Part shown: positions 47,352-56,442 of the stretch, one piece after another
How positions within the stretch are numbered: position 1 is the first letter of the stretch
Layout: every line of letters begins with the position of its first letter
Assembly (NCBI GenBank): GCA_947632515.1
Contig: CANRPO010000013.1
Location: 1-64,000 of the forward strand
Origin: an uncultured Lachnospiraceae bacterium
Lineage (GTDB): Bacteria > Bacillota > Clostridia > Lachnospirales > Lachnospiraceae
Direction: 5' to 3'
Length of the DNA stretch: 64,000 bases
Translations under genes and position numbers: made by a program
Notes under the pieces: generated by a model
The model's database searches: none
What the model saw: only the letters and a program-made list of their open reading frames with translations
Told to the model about the DNA's origin: nothing

Positions 47352-48219
47352 GACACTGGGAAAAGAGAGCGGAGCGGCAGAGTTTGAGCGCTATGAGAAG
47401 ACGGGTTATCTGGTGGAACCGTTCAAAATTTTTCATTTGAGAGACTGCACGGATCGGGAATTTGACTTCCACTATCACGAATTCTACAAGATCATTTATT
47501 TCGTAGATGGCAAGGTGGACTACAAGGTCGAGGGAAAGACCTATCACCTGAAACCGCATGACTTCGTGCTGGTGGGCGCCAACGTCATTCACAGGCCGGA
47601 GATCGACAGATCCACGCCCTATGAGCGCTACATCGTCTATCTGTCGGAGGCGTTTGTGGCGGAGGAGAACGAGCGCGGCGAGAGCCTGAGATTCTGTTTC
47701 GAGGAGGCAGGGCGGCTGCAGAACCGCGTCGTCCATTTCGCGCCTGAGAGCTGCGAACAGATCGTGGGCTGTCTGATGCGCATGGAACAGATCGAGGGGC
47801 AGAAGGACGCCTATATGGGAGATCTGCTCTTGAAGAGCGCCTTTCTGGAATTTATGGTGCTGTTCAACAGGAACGTCGTCGAGCAGCCGCAGTCGTTTAT
47901 CACCACAGCCGCGTACAATGAGAAAGTGATCGACGTGATCGCATATATCCGCGAGCATCTTTCGGAGGAGCTCAGTGTGGATATTCTGGCAAAGCAGTGT
48001 TATCTCAGCAAGTACCATCTGATGCGGCAGTTTAAGGAGGCGACGGGTTATTCGATCCACCGGTACATCAACGAGAAACGGATCCAGGCGGCGCGCAGGA
48101 TGATCCTGTCGGGCATGCCGGCGTCAAAGGCGTGTTACGAGTGTGGGTTTCGGGATTACTCCACTTTCGCAAGACGTTTTAAGATGATCGTCGGCAGAGC
48201 GCCGTCGAAACCGGAGTAA
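47344..48219 (+). CDS. AraC-family transcriptional regulator (cupin + HTH)
   Basis: FDFHYHEFYKIIYFVDGKVDY cupin; LAKQCYLSKYHLMRQFKEATGYSIHRYINEKRIQAARRMIL...CGFRDYSTFARRFKMIVG. Confidence 0.93.
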   Translation: MSETLGKESGAAEFERYEKTGYLVEPFKIFHLRDCTDREFDFHYHEFYKIIYFVDGKVDYKVEGKTYHLKPHDFVLVGANVIHRPEIDRSTPYERYIVYLSEAFVAEENERGESLRFCFEEAGRLQNRVVHFAPESCEQIVGCLMRMEQIEGQKDAYMGDLLLKSAFLEFMVLFNRNVVEQPQSFITTAAYNEKVIDVIAYIREHLSEELSVDILAKQCYLSKYHLMRQFKEATGYSIHRYINEKRIQAARRMILSGMPASKACYECGFRDYSTFARRFKMIVGRAPSKPE

Positions 48220-48348
48220 GGCGGTAATTTTCTCTTTCCTGTGCCATGGATCTGTGTTATAATATGCACGGAAACGATGAGCTGCGCGAAGACGATGGAC
48301 GGAGCGACGGCGGCTTACAGATGATTTATAAAGAAAGGCGGGGTTACA

Positions 48349-49020
48349 ATGAAATACGAGTTTGAAGGTACGGTGGAATTTCGAGAGAACGAGAACACGA
48401 TCGCTGTGCCGTTTAACGTGTGGGAGGTGTGCGAGAAGGTAGGAGACGCGCCGGTCAGGGTCTGCTTTGACGACGTCTGCTTTATCTGCGATCTGGTGCC
48501 TAAGGGACAGGGCTACTATGATATTCCCATCAACCAGGAGACGCTGTCGAAGGTGGAGCTTGGCAAGAGGTACACCATATCCATCGAGATCGTGGGCAAT
48601 GTGACGGCGCTGAGCGGGAACAGCCCCTACAGCACGGAGAATCCGATCCGTAAGATCGACGGCATCGATCTGGTGACACAGCCGTGGGACGGCCTGTGCG
48701 GGCAGTCCTGTATCGCCATGATCGCGGGCACTACGCTGGATGAGGCCTGCGATATCATGAAATGCCGCGAGTGGCAGGCGAACATGAGCAAGATGATCGC
48801 CACCCTGGAATATCTCGGCATCCGCCATGCGGACAAGATCGTATATACGTTAGGCAAGACCGTGGAGTTGCCAAAGTGCTGCATCATCATGGAGAAGATG
48901 GGGAGATACAGCCACTATCTGGTAGGGTATGACGGACAGTATTACGATCCGAATCTCGGCGTGCTCAAGGAGTTTGACCACGAGAAGATGGTGGGTTATC
49001 TGGAGGTTGTCGCGCAGTAG
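48349..49020 (+). CDS. DUF1905-like N-terminal domain fused to papain-like/C39-like cysteine peptidase domain
   Basis: N-term FRENENTIAVPFNVWEVCEKVGDAPVRVCFDDVCFICDLVPKGQGYYDIPINQETL; C-term QPWDGLCGQSCIAMIAG with downstream SHYLVGYDGQYYDPNLG. Confidence 0.7.
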   Translation: MKYEFEGTVEFRENENTIAVPFNVWEVCEKVGDAPVRVCFDDVCFICDLVPKGQGYYDIPINQETLSKVELGKRYTISIEIVGNVTALSGNSPYSTENPIRKIDGIDLVTQPWDGLCGQSCIAMIAGTTLDEACDIMKCREWQANMSKMIATLEYLGIRHADKIVYTLGKTVELPKCCIIMEKMGRYSHYLVGYDGQYYDPNLGVLKEFDHEKMVGYLEVVAQ

Positions 49021-49041
49021 AACAAGAGTTGCGTTAAATGG

Positions 49042-49071
49042 AAAAGAGCTTGCCGATCGGCAGGCTCTTTT
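49042..49071. terminator. Bidirectional terminator between convergent genes
   Basis: AAAAGAGCTTGCCG-AT-CGGCAGGCTCTTTT near-perfect stem with A and T tracts on either side. Confidence 0.8.
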
Positions 49072-49090
49072 GTCTGACGTTTTGCGATGT

Positions 49091-49555
49091 TCAGTTCAAT
49101 CTGAATATCATAAAATTCAGATACGCCGCGAACAGGCACCACAGCAGATACGGGATCTGCAGATAGGCGGCTTTCGGGCTGATCCGGTAGAACTCGCGGA
49201 TCATTTTGACGATCAGGAAGATCAGAGCCAAAAGCCACACGAAGGATGTAAAAAACAGATTCAGCCGAAAGAAGAGAATGCTCCAGAAAAAATTGAAGAA
49301 AAGCTGGAGCGCGTAAGTTCTCAGCGCCTCTTCGCTGTTGGGGTCGCCGGACGTATAGATGATGTAGGAGGAGACGCCCATGAGTATGTACAGGACCGTC
49401 CAGACGATCGGAAAGAGAACGCCCGGCGGGCTGAGCGGAGGCTTTGTGATCTCCGAGTAGATCGCCGTATTTCCGGCAAAGAATGCCGAAAGTGTGCCCA
49501 CGGCGATCGGAATAAGAATGGCTAGGATCAGGGTGCTTTTATCTTTTATTTTCAT
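49091..49555 (-). CDS. TspO/MBR family protein
   Basis: TKPPLSPPGVLFPIVWTVLYILMGVSSYIIY; ALQLFFNFFWSILFF; LQIPYLLWCLFAAYLNFMI. Confidence 0.92.
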   Translation of the reverse strand: MKIKDKSTLILAILIPIAVGTLSAFFAGNTAIYSEITKPPLSPPGVLFPIVWTVLYILMGVSSYIIYTSGDPNSEEALRTYALQLFFNFFWSILFFRLNLFFTSFVWLLALIFLIVKMIREFYRISPKAAYLQIPYLLWCLFAAYLNFMIFRLN

Positions 49556-49670
49556 GCTGACGTCCTATAGGTTCTTTATGCTATGATATGCAGGCGGAAA
49601 TCAAAATATGGCTGATATTATTCATGACAGGCTGTGTACCACACAACTGTCCGGAGGAAGGGAGAATACG

Positions 49671-49709
49671 ATGATACTCTGTATTGCAAAGGCTCCATGC
49701 AGAGCGTGA
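49671..49709 (+). CDS. Candidate 12-aa leader peptide MILCIAKAPCRA upstream of the MFS gene
   Basis: ATG preceded by a strong GGAGGAAGGGAG; stop TGA at 49707-49709; its 3' codons lie in a 9-bp hairpin. Confidence 0.45.
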   Translation: MILCIAKAPCRA

Positions 49710-49797
49710 GGAGAATGCATGGAGCGACGGCGCTGTGGCGCATTCCTCGGGCTTTGCTCTCGATTGTATCAAAGAGAAGAAGACAAAAGGAGCAAAG
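49692..49797 (+). promoter_or_regulatory. Candidate attenuator hairpins controlling the MFS gene
   Basis: Stem A GCTCCATGC (49692-49700)/GCATGGAGC (49717-49725); stem B CTTTGCTC (49752-49759)/GAGCAAAG (49790-49797), which would sequester the MFS SD (AGGAGC). Confidence 0.45.
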
Positions 49798-49800
49798 ACA

Positions 49801-51090
49801 ATGAAAAATATGGAAAAAAACAAAACCTCTGCGCTGCGGGATTTCCTGATCCTGTGGAGCACCCAGAGTATCTCCCAACTCGGGAGCAGTATCACGGCGT
49901 TTGCGCTGACCCTGTGGCTGTATGAGAGGACAGGGTCGTCGCTCAGTACGGCGGCGCTCGCCATATGTTTTTACGGGCCGTACGTGCTTATGAGCATCTT
50001 TGCCGGCGCATTGGCGGACCGATGGGACAAGAAACGCACGATGCTCGTCTGCGACCTGATCGCAGCCTTGTGTACGGTTCTCGTGTACGTGCTGTTTCGG
50101 GCCGATCGTCTGGCGGCGTGGCATCTGTATATTATGAACGGTATCTATGGGTTGATGAATACGGTGCAGCAGCCCGCGTCCGAGGTTGCCATGACGCTTA
50201 TCGTCCCCGAGAAGGATTACCAGAAGACGAGCGGACTCAGATCTCTGTCAAGGTCGCTGATCGACATATTGAATCCGCTGATCGCGACGGCGCTGTACTC
50301 TCTGGCGGGGCTTACCGCCGTCATAGCGGTCGATCTTGGCAGTTTTGCGGTGGCGTTTGCCGCGCTGTTTCTTTTTATCAGGATCCCGGAAAAGCAGTGT
50401 GAACAAGAGGAACCGCTGCTTGATCTTGCGCGGGAAGGACTTGTATTTTTAAGGGATAATCCGCTGATTATGACATTGATCCTGTTTATGGCGGGCGTCA
50501 ACCTGACGGCGTCGGCTTTCGACGCGGCGCTGCCGGGTTATGTGATTCCCAATCCGAGAGGCGGCACATCCATGCTGGGTATCGTTACGTCCTGTGCGGG
50601 GGCTGCGATGGTCATTGGCAGTCTGCTGGTTTCCGTCCTGCCGAAACCGAAGGACAGAGTGCGCGTCATTTACCTCACGATGCTGTTTTCCCTCGGCAGT
50701 GAGAATTTCCTGCTGGCTTTTGCCAGAGAGCCTGCGCTGTGGTGTGTGGGGCAGATCATCGGCTGGATCCTGGTGCCGATCATGGACGCCAATCTGGACG
50801 TGACGCTCAGAACGAACATTCCCATAGAACTGCAGGGACGGGTCTACGCGTGCCGCAATACGCTGCAGTTTTTTACCATACCGATCGGGCTGTTTCTGGG
50901 CGGTTTCATGGTGGACCGGGTGTGCGAGCCGTTCATGGCGGCTTACGGAGACTTGGCGGCCTTTAAGCTGTGTTTTGGGACGGGCAAGGGTTCCGGGGCG
51001 GCGCTGGCGATGTTTCTGCTCGGCGCAGGCGGCAGCCTTCTGTGCGTCGTCACGGGCAGAAGACTGCGGAAATACCGGCAGCAGAAATAG
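49801..51090 (+). CDS. MFS efflux transporter (DHA3/MefA-like)
   Basis: LWSTQSISQLGSSITAFALTLWLYERTGS; SIFAGALADRWDKKRTML; QQPASEVAMTLIVPEKDYQKTSGLRS. ATG 49801 with AAAAGGAG. Confidence 0.87.
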   Translation: MKNMEKNKTSALRDFLILWSTQSISQLGSSITAFALTLWLYERTGSSLSTAALAICFYGPYVLMSIFAGALADRWDKKRTMLVCDLIAALCTVLVYVLFRADRLAAWHLYIMNGIYGLMNTVQQPASEVAMTLIVPEKDYQKTSGLRSLSRSLIDILNPLIATALYSLAGLTAVIAVDLGSFAVAFAALFLFIRIPEKQCEQEEPLLDLAREGLVFLRDNPLIMTLILFMAGVNLTASAFDAALPGYVIPNPRGGTSMLGIVTSCAGAAMVIGSLLVSVLPKPKDRVRVIYLTMLFSLGSENFLLAFAREPALWCVGQIIGWILVPIMDANLDVTLRTNIPIELQGRVYACRNTLQFFTIPIGLFLGGFMVDRVCEPFMAAYGDLAAFKLCFGTGKGSGAALAMFLLGAGGSLLCVVTGRRLRKYRQQK

Positions 51091-51177
51091 ATGGAAATTG
51101 GCGGGCATTGCCGCTATAATATCACAAGCGGAAAAAATCAATTCCGCAGACTTTGTAAATGTAAAGGAGAGATTGCC

Positions 51178-51750
51178 ATGAAGAAAGATTTAGGAGTAAA
51201 ACCGTATCTGTTTCCTATGCCGACTTATATGATAGGAACTTACAATGAGGACGACACTGTTGACGTCATGATGATGGCGTGGGGCGGTATCTGTGCTGAA
51301 GATATGGTCGCGCTCAACCTCGAGGCGGAGCATAAAACGGTTGCCAATCTTGAAACGCGAAAAGCGTTTACCCTTGCCGTGCCGGGAACGGATACCCTGA
51401 AAGAATCCGACTTTTTTGGGATTGCAACGGCGAACAAAATGGCGGACAAATTTGAGCGCACCGGACTTCACGCCGTTAAGAGCGGGCGCGTCGACGCGCC
51501 GGTTATCACAGAATATCCCCTGACCCTTGAATGCGAGGTGGCGGAGATCCAGAGACAGCCTTACGGCCTGCGTGTTCTCGGCAGGATTGTCAATGTGATC
51601 GCGGACGAAAAGGTCCTGGATGATGCGGGAAAGATCGATGCCGCTAAATTAAACGCTTTTGTGTTTGACCAGATGCAGAACGGGTATTATGCGCTCGGGG
51701 AAAAAGTCGGGCAGGCATGGCACAGCGGCGCAGAGCTGATGAATAAATAA
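51178..51750 (+). CDS. Flavin reductase-like, FMN-binding split-barrel protein
   Basis: LFPMPTYMIGTYNEDDTVDVMMMAWGGICAEDMVALNLEAEHKTVANLETRKAFTLAVPG. ATG 51178. Confidence 0.87.
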   Translation: MKKDLGVKPYLFPMPTYMIGTYNEDDTVDVMMMAWGGICAEDMVALNLEAEHKTVANLETRKAFTLAVPGTDTLKESDFFGIATANKMADKFERTGLHAVKSGRVDAPVITEYPLTLECEVAEIQRQPYGLRVLGRIVNVIADEKVLDDAGKIDAAKLNAFVFDQMQNGYYALGEKVGQAWHSGAELMNK

Positions 51751-51885
51751 TGTGCCTGTTGCAGTTCTTATAGGGACCGGATTGTTTTACTCTTTCCCGG
51801 TACAAGCCATTTTGGATCAGAGCCAAACAGAAGTGATAAGCTGTCAGTGTGAGGCGTGGAAAGCACCCCGGAAGAAAGGAGTAAG

Positions 51886-52035
51886 TTGATAGATCAGACA
51901 AGCATAGACAAGACCTATTCCATGCCGAAATCATACGTTACTTACCGTAAGCCGAGAAAGATAAGCGATGAGCAGAGGGAGCAGGCAAGGCAGATGATGA
52001 TTGCAGAGAATAAGGGAAGATTAAGCAAAATTTAA
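51886..52035 (+). CDS. Small ORF (49 aa, TTG start) in an AT-rich scar; possible gene remnant
   Basis: LIDQTSIDKTYSMPKSYVTYRKPRKISDEQREQARQMMIAENKGRLSKI; AAAGGAG upstream. Family not recognised. Confidence 0.3.
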   Translation: MIDQTSIDKTYSMPKSYVTYRKPRKISDEQREQARQMMIAENKGRLSKI

Positions 52036-52106
52036 TGGAATTGTGTGTGCGGTTGTGATAAAATATCAGCGTTGAACAATTAAGAATCGGGATTGGAGTT
52101 GGAAAT

Positions 52107-52427
52107 ATGGCATCAAGCAAGGAATACTTAGAATTTATTTTAGGGCAATTATCCGAATTGGATGAAATCACATATCGGACTATGATGGGAGAATTTATCA
52201 TCTATTACCGTGGCAAAATCGTAGGCGGTATCTATGACGACAGGTTGCTTGTAAAACCGGTAAAAGCAGCAATCAGCTATATGCCAACAGCTCAGTATGA
52301 AAACCCTTATGAGGGAGCAAAAGAGATGTTGTTGGTAGACGAAGTTGACAACAGAGCGTTTTTGACAGGCTTATTCAACGCCATGTATGAGGAACTGCCG
52401 GCGCCAAAACCGAAAAAGAAGAAATAG
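52107..52427 (+). CDS. TfoX N-terminal domain protein
   Basis: SSKEYLEFILGQLSELDEITYRTMMGEFIIYYRGKIVGGIYDDRLLVKPVKA. Confidence 0.88.
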   Translation: MASSKEYLEFILGQLSELDEITYRTMMGEFIIYYRGKIVGGIYDDRLLVKPVKAAISYMPTAQYENPYEGAKEMLLVDEVDNRAFLTGLFNAMYEELPAPKPKKKK

Positions 52428-52437
52428 GCAGCTTCTT

Positions 52438-52689
52438 GTGGCAGAAACCCAAAATGAGCAACAGCCCCACAGTTTCAAAAGGAAGTTGGGGAATACCACT
52501 TACAACGTCAAAGTGCATTTCAGTAAAGACACTGACAAAACCTTTAAGGGCAGAGTGCAAAAGCTGATTATCAATGAGTGTCTTGAAAAAAATCAGAAAT
52601 CATCCACGTCAACACTTTACAACTCTTATCAGAGATTAGCAGACCGGGAGTTATCGGAAGGGAATTATAAAATTGGATATAGAATTTAG
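52438..52689 (+). pseudogene. TnpW-like transposon-associated protein, probably a remnant/chimera
   Basis: HSFKRKLGNTTYNVKVHFSKDTDKTFKGRVQKLIINECLEK resembles TnpW of Tn4451-like elements; the C-terminal tail looks unrelated. Confidence 0.5.
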
Positions 52690-53185
52690 GAAAATAACGG
52701 AATTTCCCCGCGGAACACTTGCGGCGCTCCTCCAAGACGGGTATTCATTTGAGCCGAGATTTGAGTCATATTGGAAAAATCAATGGACAGAGTTTGACAA
52801 CTTTTTTTATGATAATCCCCATATCGCCGATTTCAGCGGTTTCATGACTGTGTTGGATGGCGAACCCATCGGTTTTGTTTCATGGAATCCGACCCATCTG
52901 CCCGAATTCACGGAAGTCGGGCATAATTGTATCGCAACGAAATATAAGGGGAACGGCTATGGAAAGACGCAGATGAGGGAGGCGGTTCGGCGCATCAAAA
53001 AGCAAGGGGCGAAGAAGATTATCGTTTGGACGAATGAACGTTTGGCGGCTGCCCGTCACACTTATGAAAGCGCGGGCTTTCATTTTGTGAAGAAGAGCGA
53101 AGAGACCGTTTGTCCGGAATGCGCGGGATCAAGAATACACTATGAGATGACGGTTAAAGCAAACGAGGTCCCGGGAGGTGATTGA
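52673..53185 (+). CDS. GNAT family N-acetyltransferase
   Basis: EVGHNCIATKYKGNGYGKTQMREAVRRIKKQGAKKIIVWTNERLAAARHTYESAGFHFVKK; TTG start. Confidence 0.85.
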   Translation: MDIEFRKITEFPRGTLAALLQDGYSFEPRFESYWKNQWTEFDNFFYDNPHIADFSGFMTVLDGEPIGFVSWNPTHLPEFTEVGHNCIATKYKGNGYGKTQMREAVRRIKKQGAKKIIVWTNERLAAARHTYESAGFHFVKKSEETVCPECAGSRIHYEMTVKANEVPGGD

Positions 53186-53187
53186 TT

Positions 53188-53265
53188 ATGAATAAGAAAT
53201 GGTCCGAGCTTAATAAAAGGATACAAATACAAAGCAAATCGAAGACATTGTTGCGCATACGTTGA
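53188..53265 (+). pseudogene. Truncated N-terminal fragment (MNKKWSELNKRIQIQSKSKTLLRIR)
   Basis: Short ORF with GGGAGGTG SD; looks like a truncated gene start between the GNAT gene and a membrane protein. Confidence 0.3.
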
Positions 53266-53271
53266 TAAACG

Positions 53272-53928
53272 GTGATGATCAGGTATTCTTTGCGGGCAAT
53301 TATCAGAAACGTATGGAGGGAAAATGTGCGATACATACTTTCTAAAATGAGTGTTTTCGGCTGTTTTCTTTTTATTGTTGGCGCTGTCTTTACAATACAA
53401 GGTATTATAGTCAGATACAATGTGACGAATATCAAAGAATCCTACCGTAAGTCCGAAATAAGCAAGGGACGATATATCGAATATGATATATCAAAGGAAG
53501 ATCTGATAGGAAGCTATTATACGAATCCCGGCGGATCGATCGGCTATGGGCCTTATTGTACTGAGTTTGGCTATATGGCGGCTCAGACATATATCGTTTC
53601 TATCAATGAGGATTCAGATTATTACGTGCCACTGGTTGTTACGGATAAATATATTAAAAAATTTAGTAAAACAAGCTACGGCGACGAAAGTTACCATGTA
53701 TTTGGCAAATTTGAAAAATTAGCGTATGCATTGGATTATGACAGGATCGCTGAATGCTTAGGGACAGATAATCAATCTGAGATTGATGCATTGATATCTT
53801 CTGATTATCAAATCAGGATTGTCGATTTAGAAGACGAGAAAAAGCTATTGTACAAAGGTCTTTCCTTTTTCATAATAGGGATGCTTATTTTTCTCGTTAC
53901 ATTGGAGAGAAAAAAGATGAAGGCATAG
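53272..53928 (+). CDS. Hypothetical membrane protein with two TM segments
   Basis: TM1 MSVFGCFLFIVGAVFTIQGIIV; TM2 GLSFFIIGMLIFLVTL. Confidence 0.6.
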   Translation: MMIRYSLRAIIRNVWRENVRYILSKMSVFGCFLFIVGAVFTIQGIIVRYNVTNIKESYRKSEISKGRYIEYDISKEDLIGSYYTNPGGSIGYGPYCTEFGYMAAQTYIVSINEDSDYYVPLVVTDKYIKKFSKTSYGDESYHVFGKFEKLAYALDYDRIAECLGTDNQSEIDALISSDYQIRIVDLEDEKKLLYKGLSFFIIGMLIFLVTLERKKMKA

Positions 53929-53959
53929 CACGTCTCTCATATCTGTCAAGAAAAAATAC

Positions 53960-53988
53960 TTGACACCCATCTTATTTTATTATAGAAT
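53960..53988 (+). promoter_or_regulatory. Promoter for ylxM-ffh
   Basis: TTGACA (53960-53965), 17 bp, TAGAAT (53983-53988). Confidence 0.65.
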
Positions 53989-54029
53989 GCATAAGTCGGG
54001 ATGCGGGGAATATCCCATTGGGGTTTATC

Positions 54030-54383
54030 ATGGAGTGGATCGTAGAACAGGGCTTATTATATGATTTCTATGGAGAACTGCTGACAAAGCATCAACGGCA
54101 GATCTACGAGAGCGTTGTGTACGACAATCTCTCTCTGGGCGAGATCGCGCAGGAGGAGGGCATCAGCCGTCAGGCGGTGCACGACATCGTGAAACGCTGT
54201 GACAAGGCGCTGCAGGAATACGAAGAAAAGCTCAGGCTTGTGGCAAAGTTCACCCATATCAAGGACAAGGTGTCCCGCATCAATCGGCTGTCAGAGCAGT
54301 ATGAAAAAGGTGAATTGGCGGATCAGGCGGCATACAGTAGACAGATGAGACAACTGTCTGCGGAGATTCTGCAGGAGTTGTAG
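54030..54383 (+). CDS. ylxM: YlxM family HTH protein
   Basis: LLYDFYGELLTKHQRQIYESVVYDNLSLGEIAQEEGISRQAVHDIVKRCDKAL; upstream of ffh. Confidence 0.92.
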   Translation: MEWIVEQGLLYDFYGELLTKHQRQIYESVVYDNLSLGEIAQEEGISRQAVHDIVKRCDKALQEYEEKLRLVAKFTHIKDKVSRINRLSEQYEKGELADQAAYSRQMRQLSAEILQEL

Positions 54384-54415
54384 AGACTTAATCGCTTTGA
54401 AAGGGCAGAATGCAT

Positions 54416-55792
54416 ATGGCATTTGAGAGTCTTACAGATAAATTGCAGAATGTGTTTAAGAATCTGCGGAGCAAGGGCCGTCTCACGGAGGAGGACGTCA
54501 GGACCGCTTTGAAGGAAGTGAAGATGGCGCTCCTGGAGGCAGACGTCAACTTTAAGGTCGTCAAGCAGTTCGTCAAGTCCGTGGAAGAGCGCGCCATCGG
54601 CGCGGACGTTCTGAACGGGCTGAATCCCGGACAGATGGTGATCAAGATCGTCAACGAGGAGATGATCGCCCTGATGGGTTCCGAGACGACGGAGATCACG
54701 CTGCAGCCGGGCAAGTCGGTCACGGTCATCATGATGTGCGGTCTGCAGGGCGCCGGCAAGACGACCACCACGGCGAAGATCGCGGGCAAGCTGAAACTGA
54801 AGGGGAAGAAACCCCTGCTTGTGGCCTGCGACGTCTACAGGCCGGCGGCGATCAGGCAGCTGCAGATCAACGGGGAGAAACAGCAGGTGGATGTGTTCTC
54901 CATGGGAGAGAATCACAGGCCTGTGGATATAGCGAAGGCGGCCATGGAGCACGCGGAGAAAAACGGGCACAACGTTGTGATCCTGGATACGGCGGGACGC
55001 CTCCACATCGACGAGGAGATGATGGAGGAGTTAAAAGAGATCAAGGATAATGTGACGGTGCACCAGACGCTCCTCGTGGTGGACGCCATGACGGGACAGG
55101 ACGCCGTCAATGTGGCCAAGGATTTCGACGACAAGATCGGGATAGACGGGGTAGTCCTCTCCAAGATGGACGGCGATTCCAGAGGCGGCGCGGCGCTCTC
55201 GGTGAAGGCCGTGACGGGCAGGCCGATCCTCTACATCGGTATGGGCGAGAAACTGTCCGATCTGGAACAGTTCTATCCGGAGCGCATGGCGAGCCGCATC
55301 CTCGGCATGGGCGACGTGCTGACGCTGATCGAGAAGGCGCAGCAGAATATAGACATCGACGAAGAGAAAGAAAAGCAGATGGCTGCCCGCATGAAGAAGG
55401 GCAAGTTCGACTTTGAGGACTATCTGGAGAGCATGAAACAGATGCGCAACATGGGCGGTCTGTCGAGCCTGATGGGGATGCTGCCGGGCATGGGAAAGCA
55501 GATGGGCGACATCGACTCCATGGTGGATGAGAGACAGCTCGCGCGGATGGAGGCCATCGTGCTGAGCATGACGCCCGCAGAGCGGCAGAATCCCAAACTC
55601 CTGAATCCAAGCCGCAAGGCGCGCATCGCGCGGGGGTCCGGTGTGGACATCTCTGTTGTCAACCGCTTTATCAAGCAGTTTGAACAGTCCCAGAAGATGA
55701 TGAAACAGATCCCGGGCATGATGGGCGGCAAAAAAGGGCGCGGTCTGTTCGGCGGCATGGGCGGTTTAGGCGGTATGAAGTTCCCGTTTTAG
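54416..55792 (+). CDS. ffh: Signal recognition particle protein Ffh
   Basis: [60 protein letters not shown]; methionine-rich M domain. Confidence 0.97.
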   Translation: MAFESLTDKLQNVFKNLRSKGRLTEEDVRTALKEVKMALLEADVNFKVVKQFVKSVEERAIGADVLNGLNPGQMVIKIVNEEMIALMGSETTEITLQPGKSVTVIMMCGLQGAGKTTTTAKIAGKLKLKGKKPLLVACDVYRPAAIRQLQINGEKQQVDVFSMGENHRPVDIAKAAMEHAEKNGHNVVILDTAGRLHIDEEMMEELKEIKDNVTVHQTLLVVDAMTGQDAVNVAKDFDDKIGIDGVVLSKMDGDSRGGAALSVKAVTGRPILYIGMGEKLSDLEQFYPERMASRILGMGDVLTLIEKAQQNIDIDEEKEKQMAARMKKGKFDFEDYLESMKQMRNMGGLSSLMGMLPGMGKQMGDIDSMVDERQLARMEAIVLSMTPAERQNPKLLNPSRKARIARGSGVDISVVNRFIKQFEQSQKMMKQIPGMMGGKKGRGLFGGMGGLGGMKFPF

Positions 55793-55839
55793 GGTTTCAT
55801 CATAAATCTTTTAATTATTTTACATGGAGGCAAAGAAAA

Positions 55840-56085
55840 ATGGCAGTTAAGATCAGATTGAGAAGAATGGGACAGAAGAAATCTCCTTTCTACAGAATTG
55901 TAGTAGCGGATTCCAGAGCGCCGAGAGACGGCAGATTCATCGAGGAGATCGGCACATACGATCCGAACACGGATCCCAGCACCTACAAGGTTGACGAGGA
56001 GGCCGCTAAGAAGTGGCTCAACAACGGCGCGCAGCCGACAGAGATCGTCAGCAAAATTTTCAAGAGCGTAGGCATAACAAAATAG
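55840..56085 (+). CDS. rpsP: 30S ribosomal protein S16
   Basis: [42 protein letters not shown]. Confidence 0.97.
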   Translation: MAVKIRLRRMGQKKSPFYRIVVADSRAPRDGRFIEEIGTYDPNTDPSTYKVDEEAAKKWLNNGAQPTEIVSKIFKSVGITK

Positions 56086-56138
56086 TGACTTGCCGGTACG
56101 GATAAGTACGCAGGCAGCAAGGCTTTTGGAGGTGGACT

Positions 56139-56366
56139 ATGAAAGAATTGGTTGAAGTGATCGCAAAAGCTCTTGTCGAAAATCCCGATGAAGTGGTTGT
56201 GACCGAGAAAGAGGAAGGCAGGCATATTGTTGTGGAGCTTCATGTCGCGGCCTCGGATATGGGGAAGGTGATCGGCAAGCAGGGACGTATTGCCAAGGCA
56301 ATCCGCTCCGTGGTAAAAGCGGCGTCGTCGAAAGACAACAAGAGAGTGGATGTGGAAATCGTCTAG
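56139..56366 (+). CDS. khpA: KH domain RNA-binding protein KhpA
   Basis: VELHVAASDMGKVIGKQGRIAKAIRSVVKAAS; between rpsP and rimM. Confidence 0.93.
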   Translation: MKELVEVIAKALVENPDEVVVTEKEEGRHIVVELHVAASDMGKVIGKQGRIAKAIRSVVKAASSKDNKRVDVEIV

Positions 56367-56373
56367 TCTGGCG

Positions 56374-56404
56374 GCCTCATGGAATATCCCGTGAGGCTGT
56401 TTTA
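56374..56404 (+). terminator. Possible terminator/attenuator between khpA and rimM
   Basis: GCCTCATGG ... CCCGTGAGGC stem followed by TGTTTTA. Confidence 0.5.
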
Positions 56405-56442
56405 TATCTGCCGTAGAGCCGGAACAATGCGCGGAGGAGAGT

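Noticed and set aside
49719-49925. 68-aa ORF (MERRRCGAFLGLCSRLY...) as an independent gene
   Set aside because: It runs out of frame into the MFS coding sequence and has no recognisable domain. It could at most be a second upstream ORF of the leader, so it was not listed as a CDS.
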